34,869 nucleotides of DNA from IMG/VR virus record IMGVR_UViG_3300042503_000461, positions 1-34,869 of that record, one strand, 5' to 3'. This DNA comes from a virus. Below are positions 12,895 to 20,577 of the stretch, piece after piece. Position 1 is the stretch's first letter. Each line of letters begins with the position of its first letter. The notes under the pieces were generated by a model. That model did not search any database. It had not been told where the DNA came from and saw nothing but the letters and a program-made list of their open reading frames with translations. The translations under genes were made by a program, and so were the position numbers.

Positions 12895-13218
12895 GTGATC
12901 ACAGTGCGATGCAAGACAGGCGAATACCTGATGCCTGCGGATGTGTGGGCTGGCTACCGGCGGCTCTACCCAAGTGCAGACGATGAGTTTGCGCGGATGT
13001 CGATCTGGCTGGAGTTGAACGCAGCAAAGAGGCCGGCAGCGCCTGCGAGTGCACCCAGGTTTGTTGCCAACTGGTTCAAAAAAGTGCGGGCGGCCCAGCC
13101 TGCGCGGGTGCAGCGCGAACTGATTGTGGACTTGCTGACAGGACGGACACATGGAAATCACCGAGCAGACAACAACGTCATCGACATCGAAGCCGCCCCT
13201 GCCCGCCGCTTGGGTTGA
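12895..13218 (+). CDS. Phage replication protein, O/DnaT-like C-terminal-domain type
   Basis: GTG 12895 (107 residues) is chosen because AGAGGCGCAGG precedes it and the protein core begins there. The pattern MPADVWAGYRRLYPSADDEF, MSIWLELNAAKRPA and RFVANWFKKV is typical of the C-terminal region of phage O-like and DnaT-like replication proteins (a helical module ending RF-x-x-x-W). No separate DNA-binding winged helix is seen, so it is shorter than classical O. It overlaps the next gene by 68 bases. It likely helps load the replisome; the degree of homology is inferred. Confidence 0.6.
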   Translation: MITVRCKTGEYLMPADVWAGYRRLYPSADDEFARMSIWLELNAAKRPAAPASAPRFVANWFKKVRAAQPARVQRELIVDLLTGRTHGNHRADNNVIDIEAAPARRLG

Positions 13219-13672
13219 GCGGATTTTCGAGGTGATGGCCGCCGTTTACGGGCGCCAGCGCTTGGGCACGATGTTCGACGGCCAGGAGGCGGACATGGTG
13301 AAAAAGGTGTGGGGCCGCGCGTTGGCAGCACTGCCTGCAGACGCTGTGGCCGCTGCAGTCCATCGGTTGCCAGAACAGGCGTGGACATGGCCGCCGACGC
13401 TGCCGGAGTTCGTGGCCTTTGCGCGCGAGCAGATCCCGCCTGCTGCACACCGCCCTGCGTTGCCTGTGCCAAATCGCCGGCAGGTTGACATAGAGATCGG
13501 CGCGCAAAAAGCGGCCGCCCTGAAAGCTGCTGTTAGCGACCGTAAAGACCCGCGTGCCTGGGCGCACAAGATTTTGGAGCGCCACGCAAATGGCGACAGC
13601 AGTCTTGCGCCAATCACGATCCAGTTTGCGCGCGAGGCGCTGAACAAGCCGGCGTTTGGGGGTGATGCATGA
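13151..13672 (+). CDS. Lambda P-like replication protein
   Basis: This 173-residue protein has CAGGACGG upstream of its ATG. Residues 20-100 show the pattern of P-like helicase-loading proteins: AWVERIFEVMAAVYGRQRLG, a helix with MVKKVWGRALAALPADAV, then EQAWTWPPTLPEFVAFAR. The C-terminal part is helical (RAWAHKILERHANGD). In this family the protein brings the host DnaB helicase to the phage origin. No phage-encoded helicase is present, consistent with use of the host enzyme. It is paired with the O/DnaT-like gene directly upstream. Confidence 0.7.
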   Translation: MEITEQTTTSSTSKPPLPAAWVERIFEVMAAVYGRQRLGTMFDGQEADMVKKVWGRALAALPADAVAAAVHRLPEQAWTWPPTLPEFVAFAREQIPPAAHRPALPVPNRRQVDIEIGAQKAAALKAAVSDRKDPRAWAHKILERHANGDSSLAPITIQFAREALNKPAFGGDA

Positions 13673-13761
13673 GCGGCCTGATATCGCCTGCAATCAATTG
13701 CTAGCAGTTGCTATCAACCGCTACACGCTGAGTTTTTTTGCTAACCAACCAAGGACAGACA

Positions 13762-14040
13762 ATGATTGAACAACTGATGATGCAACGCGCAGAGATTGAC
13801 GCCGCAATTGACGCCGAGCGTAAGGCGCTGTCAGCGGTAGCGATTGCCAAAGTGCGCGATCTGGTGGCCGCGCATGGCCTGCGCATCCAAGACGTATTCC
13901 CTGGCGGCTCAGGCATGAAGTCGGCAGCAAAGAAGGTGGCCGCCAAGTACCGCGACCCTGCTAGCGGCAAGACATGGAGCGGCCGGGGAATTGCGCCGAA
14001 ATGGTTCGACAAGAGCCGCCCGCAGGACTTTGCGCTGTGA
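13762..14040 (+). CDS. H-NS/HvrA-family nucleoid protein
   Basis: This 92-residue protein has AAGGAC before ATG 13762. The N-terminal half is a coiled-coil oligomerisation helix (MMQRAEIDAAIDAERKALSA). Residues 63-82 (YRDPASGKTWSGRGIAPKWF) are the H-NS C-terminal DNA-binding signature, with the W-S-G-R-G hook that enters the minor groove of A/T-rich DNA. Its length matches small HvrA/BpH3-type members. It may modulate phage or host gene silencing; the A/T-richer late cassette would be a natural target, but that is inference. Confidence 0.88.
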   Translation: MIEQLMMQRAEIDAAIDAERKALSAVAIAKVRDLVAAHGLRIQDVFPGGSGMKSAAKKVAAKYRDPASGKTWSGRGIAPKWFDKSRPQDFAL

Positions 14041-14138
14041 TCGACGCTCTGCTGCTGGACATGCTCTACAGCGGCCTTGGGGCGCTGTCCGGTGCTGTTG
14101 TGCTTTACGGGCTGATGTGGCTCGCCGACTGGCCCTAA
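14037..14138 (+). CDS. Very small membrane protein, 33 residues
   Basis: GTG 14037 overlaps the H-NS-like stop (GTGA). The product is one hydrophobic helix of about 25 residues (LYSGLGALSGAVVLYGLMWL) with an acidic start and DWP at the end. Coupling and hydrophobicity support it, but a frame of this size could be chance. Function is unknown. Confidence 0.4.
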   Translation: MIDALLLDMLYSGLGALSGAVVLYGLMWLADWP

Positions 14139-14329
14139 AAGACGACAAGCCGCCGTGTACACAATGTACGTACGCCAAGCAGCACAAGCCTGCGTTTCTC
14201 AGCGCGCGCGCGCCATTCGTGTGGGTGTGCACACATCCGTCGGCACTGCGGATCAACGACGGGTCGGTGTGGTCGGTAAATATTGCACGCCCGGTGTGTA
14301 AAGGACGGCGGTTTGAACATAAGCGCTGA
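14117..14329 (+). CDS. Small Cys-rich, possible zinc-binding protein, 70 residues
   Basis: GTG 14117 is the likely start; it overlaps the tiny membrane gene. The core KPPCTQCTYAKQHKPAF (C14-x-x-C17) plus C38-T-H40 and C61 provides four cysteines and nearby histidines in the order seen in small phage zinc-ribbon-like proteins, ending RRFEHKR. It may bind nucleic acid. The start is uncertain because no clear ribosome site is seen. Family resemblance is from memory of the pattern only. Confidence 0.55.
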   Translation: MARRLALKDDKPPCTQCTYAKQHKPAFLSARAPFVWVCTHPSALRINDGSVWSVNIARPVCKGRRFEHKR

Positions 14330-14495
14330 TCTGCAGAAGGTGCTCGAGCTGCTGGCACAGGGCGCGGTGGATGCGGAAAACATCGGCGCAGTGTCCTGCG
14401 AGCTAACGATCACAGACCCGCACGGTGCCGGGGTGATGTATCGCTACACGGGACAGTCCAGCGAATTCAAGCCTACGGAGCCGGAATGGCACTGA
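14313..14495 (+). CDS. Small hypothetical protein, 60 residues
   Basis: I take TTG 14313 as start because AAAGGACGG lies just upstream and the frame becomes sensible there; this is an unusual codon and not certain. The protein has a helix (DLQKVLELLAQGAVDAENIG) and a strand pair (VSCELTITDPHGAG, GVMYRYTG). No family is recognised. It overlaps the genes on both sides by a few bases, as in the rest of the cluster. Confidence 0.5.
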   Translation: MNISADLQKVLELLAQGAVDAENIGAVSCELTITDPHGAGVMYRYTGQSSEFKPTEPEWH

Positions 14496-14809
14496 CACCG
14501 ACGCAGCGCAGTACGAAGCATCTGCAGGCCGAGGGCTACCACGTTGAGCTGGTCGAGCAGACCAAGCGCGTTGGCGTGCCAGGGGCGATGAAGGTGTGGA
14601 AGGTTGACCTGTGGAACTTCATCGATCTGCTGTGCATTAAGCGCGGCGAAGTCTTGGCTGTGCAGGTAACGTCGGCAAGCAACGTGCCCGCCAGGGTTCG
14701 CAAGATCACCGACAGCCCATTGCTGCCACTGGTGCGGGAGGCTGGCGTGCGCATTGTTGTCCACGGCTGGCATCCAGACGGCCGCCTGCGCTTGGTGGAC
14801 TTGTCTTGA
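14486..14809 (+). CDS. PD-(D/E)XK-like nuclease (VRR-NUC/resolvase-type), putative
   Basis: This 107-residue protein has GGAGCCGGA before ATG 14486. The order helix (RSTKHLQAEGYHVELVEQTK), VDLWNFIDLLCI, GEVLAVQVTSASN, then a helix with RVRKITDSPLLPLVREAG and IVVHGWHPDGR fits a minimal nuclease core. The Asp of WNFID and the Glu-x-x-Ala-x-Gln strand occupy the active-site positions. It could process recombination or replication intermediates, like phage Holliday-junction resolvases. Activity is inferred; the last metal ligand is Gln-containing rather than the usual Glu-x-Lys. Confidence 0.6.
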   Translation: MALTPTQRSTKHLQAEGYHVELVEQTKRVGVPGAMKVWKVDLWNFIDLLCIKRGEVLAVQVTSASNVPARVRKITDSPLLPLVREAGVRIVVHGWHPDGRLRLVDLS

Positions 14810-14979
14810 TCGTCGAAAAGATGCGCAGCCTGTTGCCGATGCTGCCAATGGAATACAGAGCCGTTCGTCGAGCGATGCGGGAAGCCATCACGCACATCCA
14901 TCAACTGGAAGCGCGAGTGGCCGAGCAGGACAAGCACCTGGAGATGCTGCGCGCTCAACTGCTGAAGGCTCGCAAATGA
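14806..14979 (+). CDS. Short coiled-coil protein, 57 residues
   Basis: TTG 14806 overlaps the nuclease stop (TTGA), giving 57 residues; ATG 14821 would give 52. The second half is an uninterrupted charged helix (EARVAEQDKHLEMLRAQLLK). The stop overlaps the next start (ATGA). It may be a small partner or adaptor. It is too short for the usual gene callers but the context is well packed. Confidence 0.5.
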   Translation: MIVEKMRSLLPMLPMEYRAVRRAMREAITHIHQLEARVAEQDKHLEMLRAQLLKARK

Positions 14980-15305
14980 CCGACGACAGATTGTCCTGGT
15001 TGCTCGACTTGTGGCGGGACTGGATGCGCAGGCCAGACCACCGGCACGAACTTGGGTATCCGAGCACCGCTGCGGGCATCCGGTTCCGGGCTGGAAGCGA
15101 TTTCGACAGCATGGTCGACAACGTGGACAACTCGCAGGCATTGGCAGTGGATGCGGCCATTGACAGCCTGCCGCACCTGGAGCGCACCGCCGTGCACCAC
15201 GTTCTCATCGCCAGCGTGTACCGGGCAAGGGAGCCGCTACAGGACGTTTACGGGCGCGCTAGGGAACAACTGAAGATCAGTCTGCACGCAAGGAACATTG
15301 AATGA
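14976..15305 (+). CDS. Possible Q-like late antitermination regulator
   Basis: This 109-residue protein starts on ATG 14976 inside a packed cluster. It has an N-terminal Trp-rich helix (LSWLLDLWRDWMRRPDHRHE), a middle acidic loop and a helical C-terminal part with IDSLPHLERTAVHHVLIASV and VYGRAREQLKISLHARNI. That pattern recalls phage proteins annotated as antiterminators or sigma-like regulators. Its place just ahead of an intrinsic terminator and the terminase genes fits a Q role. This is a positional guess; no diagnostic motif was identified. Confidence 0.45.
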   Translation: MTDDRLSWLLDLWRDWMRRPDHRHELGYPSTAAGIRFRAGSDFDSMVDNVDNSQALAVDAAIDSLPHLERTAVHHVLIASVYRAREPLQDVYGRAREQLKISLHARNIE

Positions 15306-15505
15306 CGGACGAATACCTGAGTACCAATGAATTCGCTGATGCCATTGGCGTGGCGCACAGAACCATTCACGACGCCCGTACAAAGGTTGGCCACTTCCAC
15401 AACTTCCAGCCCATCGAACTACCGAATGGCCGCCTTGCATGGCCGCGAGCCTTCGTAGATGTTTGGTACGGTCGTCGATTTCAGAAGGCTGAAGAAACTA
15501 AGTAA
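15302..15505 (+). CDS. Small HTH protein, AlpA/excisionase-like
   Basis: This 67-residue protein starts on ATG 15302, overlapping the upstream stop. The sequence STNEFADAIGVAHRTIHDAR followed by LPNGRLAWPRAFVDVWYGRR reads as a MerR-like helix-turn-helix with a wing, seen in AlpA and Xis-type proteins. It is the last gene before the terminator at 15614, far from integrase, so a transcriptional role is as likely as excision. No ribosome site beyond coupling is seen. Confidence 0.6.
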   Translation: MTDEYLSTNEFADAIGVAHRTIHDARTKVGHFHNFQPIELPNGRLAWPRAFVDVWYGRRFQKAEETK

Positions 15506-15613
15506 CACGGTTTCACACGGTTCCATTGCAGACTTAGCCGTGATGTAATTCTCGCGGGAAGGTGTCTTCGGAACTTTCCTATCTGTCTCCTCCTTAGTGG
15601 CCGACACCACTTT

Positions 15614-15641
15614 AACCGCCGCCATGGCGGTTTTCTTTTTT
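15614..15641 (+). terminator. Intrinsic terminator ahead of the late block
   Basis: The stem AACCGCC (15614-15620) pairs with GGCGGTT (15626-15632) around a five-base loop, followed by TTTTCTTTTTT (15631-15641). It lies between the early/regulatory genes and the small terminase gene, where a Q-type antiterminator would be needed for read-through. Confidence 0.75.
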
Positions 15642-15668
15642 GCGGAACAATCCGACAGGAACTCCGAA

Positions 15669-15914
15669 ATGGCAGCACGTTTGCGCGCCCGGCATCAAGA
15701 CGAAATCCGGGAAAAGATTAAGACCAGTCAGCTCATAAATCGACTTACGGATTGCGGACTTGGCGATCTGGAATTGACTGCTCAGCAGCTAAAGGCAATC
15801 GAAATACTTTTGCGCAAGTCGCTGCCTGATTTATCTGCCGTCAGCATTGAGGGCACGGGCGAAAACGGCGACATACCGATTACGTTTACATGGGCGAATC
15901 AGCCCGCATCGTAA
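15669..15914 (+). CDS. Small terminase subunit, probable
   Basis: This 81-residue protein starts at ATG 15669 after a short AGGA; a GTG at 15597 would run through the terminator and is rejected. It begins with a basic helix (RLRARHQDEIREKIKTSQLI), then LTAQQLKAIEILLRKSLPDL, a pattern common in small proteins located just before TerL. It would recognise the packaging site and regulate TerL. It overlaps TerL by 25 bases. It lacks an obvious oligomerisation core, so the assignment leans on position. Confidence 0.6.
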   Translation: MAARLRARHQDEIREKIKTSQLINRLTDCGLGDLELTAQQLKAIEILLRKSLPDLSAVSIEGTGENGDIPITFTWANQPAS

Positions 15915-17158
15915 TTCCTTACTCGCCAAGGACGGCATTCCTGCCGTTCCACCAGCGCACCCAGCGTTGGTCGGTGATGGTCTGCCATCGCCGCGCGGGT
16001 AAGACGGTCGCGTGCATCAACGATCTGCTGCGCTCTGCGCTGACGACACAGCGTGCAGACTGGCGTGGGGCATATATCGCACCGTACTACTCGCAGGCCA
16101 AGGATACGGCCTGGGGGTATTTGAAGAAGTTTGCCGGCGTAGTGCCTGGTGTGCAGTTCAGCGAAGGGGAGTTGAGGGCCGATTTCCCAAATGGCTCACG
16201 CATCCGGCTGTACGGTGCCGACAACGCAGACGTAAGGTTGCGCGGGATTTATCTCGACGACGCAATCCTGGATGAATACGCCGACTTTGCGCCGCAGCTT
16301 TGGGGCGAAACCCTGAGGCCTTTGCTTTCAGATCGGCAGGGGCGCTGCACGTTCATTGGCACGCCAAAGGGCCACAACAGCTTCTATCGCATCTTCAGCG
16401 AAGCCGACGGTAAACCAGATTGGTTTCGGCTAATGCTGCGCGCGTCTGAGTCGGATATTTTGCCCGCAGAGGAATTGCAGGCAGCTGCCAGCCAGATGAC
16501 TGCCGACCAGTTCGCGCAGGAGTTTGAGTGCAGCTTTGAGGCCGCGATACAGGGCGCGTACTACGCGAAGGATTTACAAGCGGCTGAGACGGATGGGCGC
16601 ATCACCGATGTGCCAATTGATCCTGCTGTGCCAGTCAATACCGCGTGGGATTTGGGCGTCGCTGATAGCACCACGATCGTGTTCTTCCAGGCACCGCGCG
16701 GCGGCTCTGTGCGCATTGTTGATGCGTATGAGGCCAGCGGCCATGGACTGGATCACTACGTTCGCGTGGTGAAGGATCGCGGCTATAGCTACGGCGAGCA
16801 CTGGGCACCGCACGACATCGAGGTGCGTGAGCTGGGTAGCGGTCGCAGCAGACTGGAAACCGCTGCAAGCCTGGGCATCCGATTCAAGGTTGCGCCGAAT
16901 TTGCCCGTGCAGGACGGCATCAACGCGGTGCGGATGCTGCTGCCGCGCACTTGGTTCGATAAGCGCCGATGCGCTGGCCTGCTCGATGCACTGCGTCAGT
17001 ACCGCGAAAAGATTGACGACAAGCGGCAGATATCACTCGGCCCGCTGCATGACTGGACAAGTCACCACGCCGACGCGTTTCGCTATCTGGCGGTGGCGCT
17101 GAAGGAACAACAACCGGCTCGCAAGCCTGCGGATGCCGAAATTCATTGGATGTCGTGA
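15890..17158 (+). CDS. terL: Large terminase subunit (packaging ATPase-nuclease)
   Basis: This 422-residue protein pumps and cuts phage DNA at the portal. It contains a Walker A-type loop (CHRRAGKT, about 32-39), a Walker B with catalytic acid (AILDEYADF, D128/E129), the coupling motif FIGTPKGHN (155-163) and an RNase H-fold nuclease: WDLGVADST (D254, D259), HWAPHDIE (304-311) and SHHADAFRY (391-399). The length and order are standard. Its stop overlaps the portal start (TGATG). There are no defects. Confidence 0.95.
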   Translation: MGESARIVIPYSPRTAFLPFHQRTQRWSVMVCHRRAGKTVACINDLLRSALTTQRADWRGAYIAPYYSQAKDTAWGYLKKFAGVVPGVQFSEGELRADFPNGSRIRLYGADNADVRLRGIYLDDAILDEYADFAPQLWGETLRPLLSDRQGRCTFIGTPKGHNSFYRIFSEADGKPDWFRLMLRASESDILPAEELQAAASQMTADQFAQEFECSFEAAIQGAYYAKDLQAAETDGRITDVPIDPAVPVNTAWDLGVADSTTIVFFQAPRGGSVRIVDAYEASGHGLDHYVRVVKDRGYSYGEHWAPHDIEVRELGSGRSRLETAASLGIRFKVAPNLPVQDGINAVRMLLPRTWFDKRRCAGLLDALRQYREKIDDKRQISLGPLHDWTSHHADAFRYLAVALKEQQPARKPADAEIHWMS

Positions 17159-19605
17159 TGGCTGATAAAGACGTTTTAGCGGATGCGCGGGAGCGGTTTC
17201 GGCTGGCTCACGACGCAGAGAGCGAGAATCGGAAATGGGCCATTGATGACTTGATGTTCGCGCGCATGGGCGAGCAGTGGCCGCTGCATGTTCGCAAACA
17301 ACGCGAATTGGAAGGCCGCCCGTGCCTGACGATCAATCGCATGCCGGCGTTTGCTCGCCAGGTGGTGAACGATGCGCGCCAGAACAAGCCTGCGATCCGC
17401 GTGCGGCCTGCTGATAGCGAAGCCGATCCGGACACGGCCAACATTTACAACGGCCTGATCCGCAACATCGAGCAGAGCAGCAATGCTGATGTGGCGTATG
17501 ACACCGCGCTCGAATCTGCCGTCTACACCGGCTTCGGATACTTCCGGCTGTCAACCGACTACGCACACGAAGACACGTTCGATCTAGACATCAAGATTGA
17601 GCGCATTGCCAACCCGCTGACCGTCTACGCCGATCCCACCAGCACCGCACCGGATGCCAGCGACTGGCGGTTTGGGTTCGTCACCGACCTGATGCCGCTG
17701 ACAGAGTTCGAAAGCAAGTACGGCAAGAACACGCTCGCCAGCAATTGGAGCGCAGACGGTGACGACAGCGACGCTTTGTGGCGCAACGAGGACTCGGTAC
17801 GCATTGCAGAGCACTGGGTGCGCGATGAGTACATGAAACCTATTGTGCAGCTAAGCAACGGCCAGGTGCTGGATGCCAAGCTGTACGAAGCCAACCGCCC
17901 GCTGTGGGACGCGCAGCAGCTCTTCGTCATTGGCGAGCGCGAGACGCGCTGTTATCGCGTGAAGCAGCACATCATGACCGGCGCAGAAGTGCTGGAGACG
18001 ACTGATTGGCCGGGTAAGTACATCCCGATCGTCCCCGTCTATGGCGATGAGGTCAACATTCAGGGCAAGCGCTATTTCCGCAGCCTGGTGCGTGATGCGC
18101 GCGACTCTCAGATGATGTTTAACTTCTGGCGCACTGCCAGCACCGAGTTGGTTGCGCTGGCTCCAAAGGCTCCGTTTATTGGGCCGCGTGGGGCGTTCGA
18201 TGGCGATCCCAAATGGCAGTCTGCCAACGTTAAGAGCCACCCGTTTTTAGAGTACGAAGGCGCTGTCCCGCCGCAGCGCCAACCGTTTGCTGGCGTGCCT
18301 GCTGGCGCGTTGCAGGAGGCGCTGAATAGCTCGGATGACATGAAGGCGATCTTGGGCATCTACGACGCCTCGTTGGGCGCTAGAAGCAACGAGACCAGTG
18401 GCCGCGCCATCCTTGCAAGGCAGCGCGAGGGCGATGTCAGCACCTTCCACTTCATCGACAACCTGTCACGCGCCATCAAGTACGCGGGGCGTTGCCTAAT
18501 CGACTTGATTCCAGCGGTCTACAACACTGAGCGCATGGTGCGCGTGCTGGGCGAAGACGGCGACGTAAAGAACGTGCTGGTCAACCCCAGGCAAGCTGCC
18601 GAGTACGGCAAAGTCTACGAACTCGCACGCGGCAAGTACGACTTAGTGGTCGAGGCCGGCCCGTCGTTCAGCACCAAGCGCGATGAAACGCAGAATTTCC
18701 TGCTGGAAACGATGCGCGCGAATCCCAGCACAGCGCCGCTGCTGATGGATGTGCTGGCTCGCAATATGGACTTTCCAGAAGCCGAGAAGATCGCCGCGCG
18801 GTTCAAGACGATGCTCCCGCCTGCCATCCAAAAGATGGAAGAGCAGGGCGAGGATGTCACCGAGCAGACGCTGATGGCCCAGCTCTCGCAAGCGCAGATG
18901 CAGATGCAGCAGATGCAGCAAGCGCTGCAATCCGCAGAGATGCAAAAGGCGCAACTGGAGTCCCAGAAGGTGCAGCAGGACGGCCAGATCGAAGCGCAGA
19001 AGCTGCAGCTACAGAAATCGATAGAAGACCAGCGCGCAGAACTGGAGCGCTACAAGGCCAACCTAGACGCACAGGTGCGTGTGTACGTCGAACAGCTCAA
19101 AGCCGGCACGCTGGAAAGTTCGCAGCAGCGGCAGTTTGACGTTGAGAACAAGCGGCTGGTGGCTCAGCAACTCGGCACCGACTTGGGCACGGTGGACGCG
19201 CTCATACAGACAACGCAGGAAATCACCGCGGGCATGCAGGCGATGCAGTCATCGCTGTCTCAGCAGGTCAGCGGGTTGGCCAGTGTGGCGACAGCGCCCA
19301 AGCGTGTGGTGCGCGATCAGAACGACAAGGTGGTGGGCGTGGAGTCTGTCGTGCCACCTATGCCTGAGATGGTGCCCGCTGAACCCATCCAGACGCCCGC
19401 TATAGCTGACGCAAGCCCAAGCGGGTTGGTGCAGTCCATGGCTGACGTTGCTAGCGGGATGCGCGAGATGCAGTCGTCGATGTCGGAAATGATGGCCGGA
19501 TTGGCCGCAGCAATGGCAGCGCCCAAGCGGGTGGTGCGTGATCCCAAAACGAACAAAGTAGCCGGCGTCGAGCCTGTGCTGCCGGCTTCGCAACAACTTC
19601 AGTGA
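17158..19605 (+). CDS. P22-like portal protein
   Basis: ATG 17158 gives 815 residues; it overlaps the TerL stop, so I prefer it over an ATG four codons upstream. The N-terminal part (MADKDVLADARERFRLAHDA, RMGEQWP, RPCLTINRMPAFARQVVNDA) and the core with TGFGYFRL and RNETSG-like segments are typical of portals of P22-like podoviruses. A Gln-rich coiled coil (about 575-665) resembles the barrel of P22 gp1. After it, a motif AAPKRVVRDPKTNKVAGVEP appears twice in related form. The dodecameric ring is the entry for DNA and binds TerL and tail factors. The function is confident; exact residue limits are by eye. Confidence 0.9.
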   Translation: MADKDVLADARERFRLAHDAESENRKWAIDDLMFARMGEQWPLHVRKQRELEGRPCLTINRMPAFARQVVNDARQNKPAIRVRPADSEADPDTANIYNGLIRNIEQSSNADVAYDTALESAVYTGFGYFRLSTDYAHEDTFDLDIKIERIANPLTVYADPTSTAPDASDWRFGFVTDLMPLTEFESKYGKNTLASNWSADGDDSDALWRNEDSVRIAEHWVRDEYMKPIVQLSNGQVLDAKLYEANRPLWDAQQLFVIGERETRCYRVKQHIMTGAEVLETTDWPGKYIPIVPVYGDEVNIQGKRYFRSLVRDARDSQMMFNFWRTASTELVALAPKAPFIGPRGAFDGDPKWQSANVKSHPFLEYEGAVPPQRQPFAGVPAGALQEALNSSDDMKAILGIYDASLGARSNETSGRAILARQREGDVSTFHFIDNLSRAIKYAGRCLIDLIPAVYNTERMVRVLGEDGDVKNVLVNPRQAAEYGKVYELARGKYDLVVEAGPSFSTKRDETQNFLLETMRANPSTAPLLMDVLARNMDFPEAEKIAARFKTMLPPAIQKMEEQGEDVTEQTLMAQLSQAQMQMQQMQQALQSAEMQKAQLESQKVQQDGQIEAQKLQLQKSIEDQRAELERYKANLDAQVRVYVEQLKAGTLESSQQRQFDVENKRLVAQQLGTDLGTVDALIQTTQEITAGMQAMQSSLSQQVSGLASVATAPKRVVRDQNDKVVGVESVVPPMPEMVPAEPIQTPAIADASPSGLVQSMADVASGMREMQSSMSEMMAGLAAAMAAPKRVVRDPKTNKVAGVEPVLPASQQLQ

Positions 19606-19613
19606 GGTAAAAA

Positions 19614-20108
19614 ATGGCTGTCGGGGATATTGACTCCGTAAAGAAAAGACTCCGATACAACAAAGATTCGGGTGTCTTTACGTGGGCCGAATCTCGTGGC
19701 TGTGCGAAGCCTGGTGATGTTGCGTCCAGCGTAAACAGTCTCGGTTATTGCAGAGTGAAAGTCGATGGCGTGTCGTACTTAGCGCACAGGCTCGCATGGG
19801 CTTTTGTTAATGGCGAGTTTCCAAAGTCCGACATTGACCACGTAAATGGCATCAAAACGGACAACCGCATAGAAAACCTGAGGCTTGCAACGCGGTCAGA
19901 GAACCAGTGCAACAGAGGCAAGCACGCAAACAACAAGTCCGGCTTCAAAGGCGTCAATTGGAACCAGTCGGTTAAGAAGTGGGCTGCGCGTTGCATGGTT
20001 AACGGGAAGCGCACGCACATTGGGTATTTCGACGACGTTGCCCTTGCGGCAGCGGCATATCAACAAGTTGCCGTCTCTTTGCACGGCAGATTCTTTAGAG
20101 GGGTTTAA
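19614..20108 (+). CDS. HNH homing endonuclease with AP2 DNA-binding domain
   Basis: This 164-residue protein contains an HNH core (AHRLAWAFVNGEFP with H58, IDHVNGIKTDNRIENLRLAT with D75-H76 and N84/N88) and a C-terminal AP2-type domain (about 108-160; SGFKGVNWNQSVKKWAARCM, THIGYFDDVALAAAAYQQ). Such enzymes nick or cut alleles lacking themselves. Its first 18 bases (atggctgtcggggatatt) repeat, with one change, the start of the next gene at 20111, so it appears inserted at that gene's start codon. It uses the same GTGAGGTAAAAA ribosome-site region that the structural gene would have used. It is freestanding; no intron is evident. Confidence 0.88.
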   Translation: MAVGDIDSVKKRLRYNKDSGVFTWAESRGCAKPGDVASSVNSLGYCRVKVDGVSYLAHRLAWAFVNGEFPKSDIDHVNGIKTDNRIENLRLATRSENQCNRGKHANNKSGFKGVNWNQSVKKWAARCMVNGKRTHIGYFDDVALAAAAYQQVAVSLHGRFFRGV

Positions 20109-20110
20109 TT

Positions 20111-20575
20111 ATGGCTGTGGGGGATATTCGGTGGTTCGGCCAGGGTCTGCATGACTTAGGCAAGAAGCTCCACGACCTGAGCGCTGATTCGCTCAAGCTC
20201 GGGCTAATCACGTCGGCAACTACGCCTACCGTGGCAACCGCTGTCCCGCATTTCGGAGGCACGGGCACGACCAACATGGCCACCAACCAAGTAGCTGCTG
20301 GCACCAGCTACACCGCAGGCGGGCCCGCCCTGTCGTCGGTAACGTGGACGGTTGTGAGCGGCGTGCCGACATTGCGTGCGGCCAACGTCGTCGTTAACCA
20401 AGACGCCACTGGGTTTACCGCTGCGCGGTGGGGGATCATTTACAACGCCACCAACGCTGCAAAGCAGTGCCTGGCATACGTTGACCTTGGCTCGGATCGA
20501 TCCATTGTTGCGGGTTCGCTGACGCTCGATTGGAGCGGTGCTGACAACGACATCCTGACCATCACGCAGTCCTAA
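20111..20575 (+). CDS. Phage structural protein, 154 residues
   Basis: It starts MAVGDIRWFGQGLHDLGKKL, then a helix and an all-beta body rich in Thr, Ala and Gly with DATGFTAARWGIIYNATNAA. This pattern is common in small virion proteins encoded between portal and capsid in this phage group, perhaps a decoration or appendage base. AGAGGGG lies before the ATG. It is followed two bases later by the larger appendage protein. I cannot assign an exact role. Confidence 0.65.
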   Translation: MAVGDIRWFGQGLHDLGKKLHDLSADSLKLGLITSATTPTVATAVPHFGGTGTTNMATNQVAAGTSYTAGGPALSSVTWTVVSGVPTLRAANVVVNQDATGFTAARWGIIYNATNAAKQCLAYVDLGSDRSIVAGSLTLDWSGADNDILTITQS

Positions 20576-20577
20576 GC

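Noticed and set aside
15419-15625. Minus-strand frame of 68 codons in the gap before terminase
   Set aside because: Reasonable composition, but it starts inside an intrinsic terminator, lacks a ribosome site and overlaps the HTH gene antisense.
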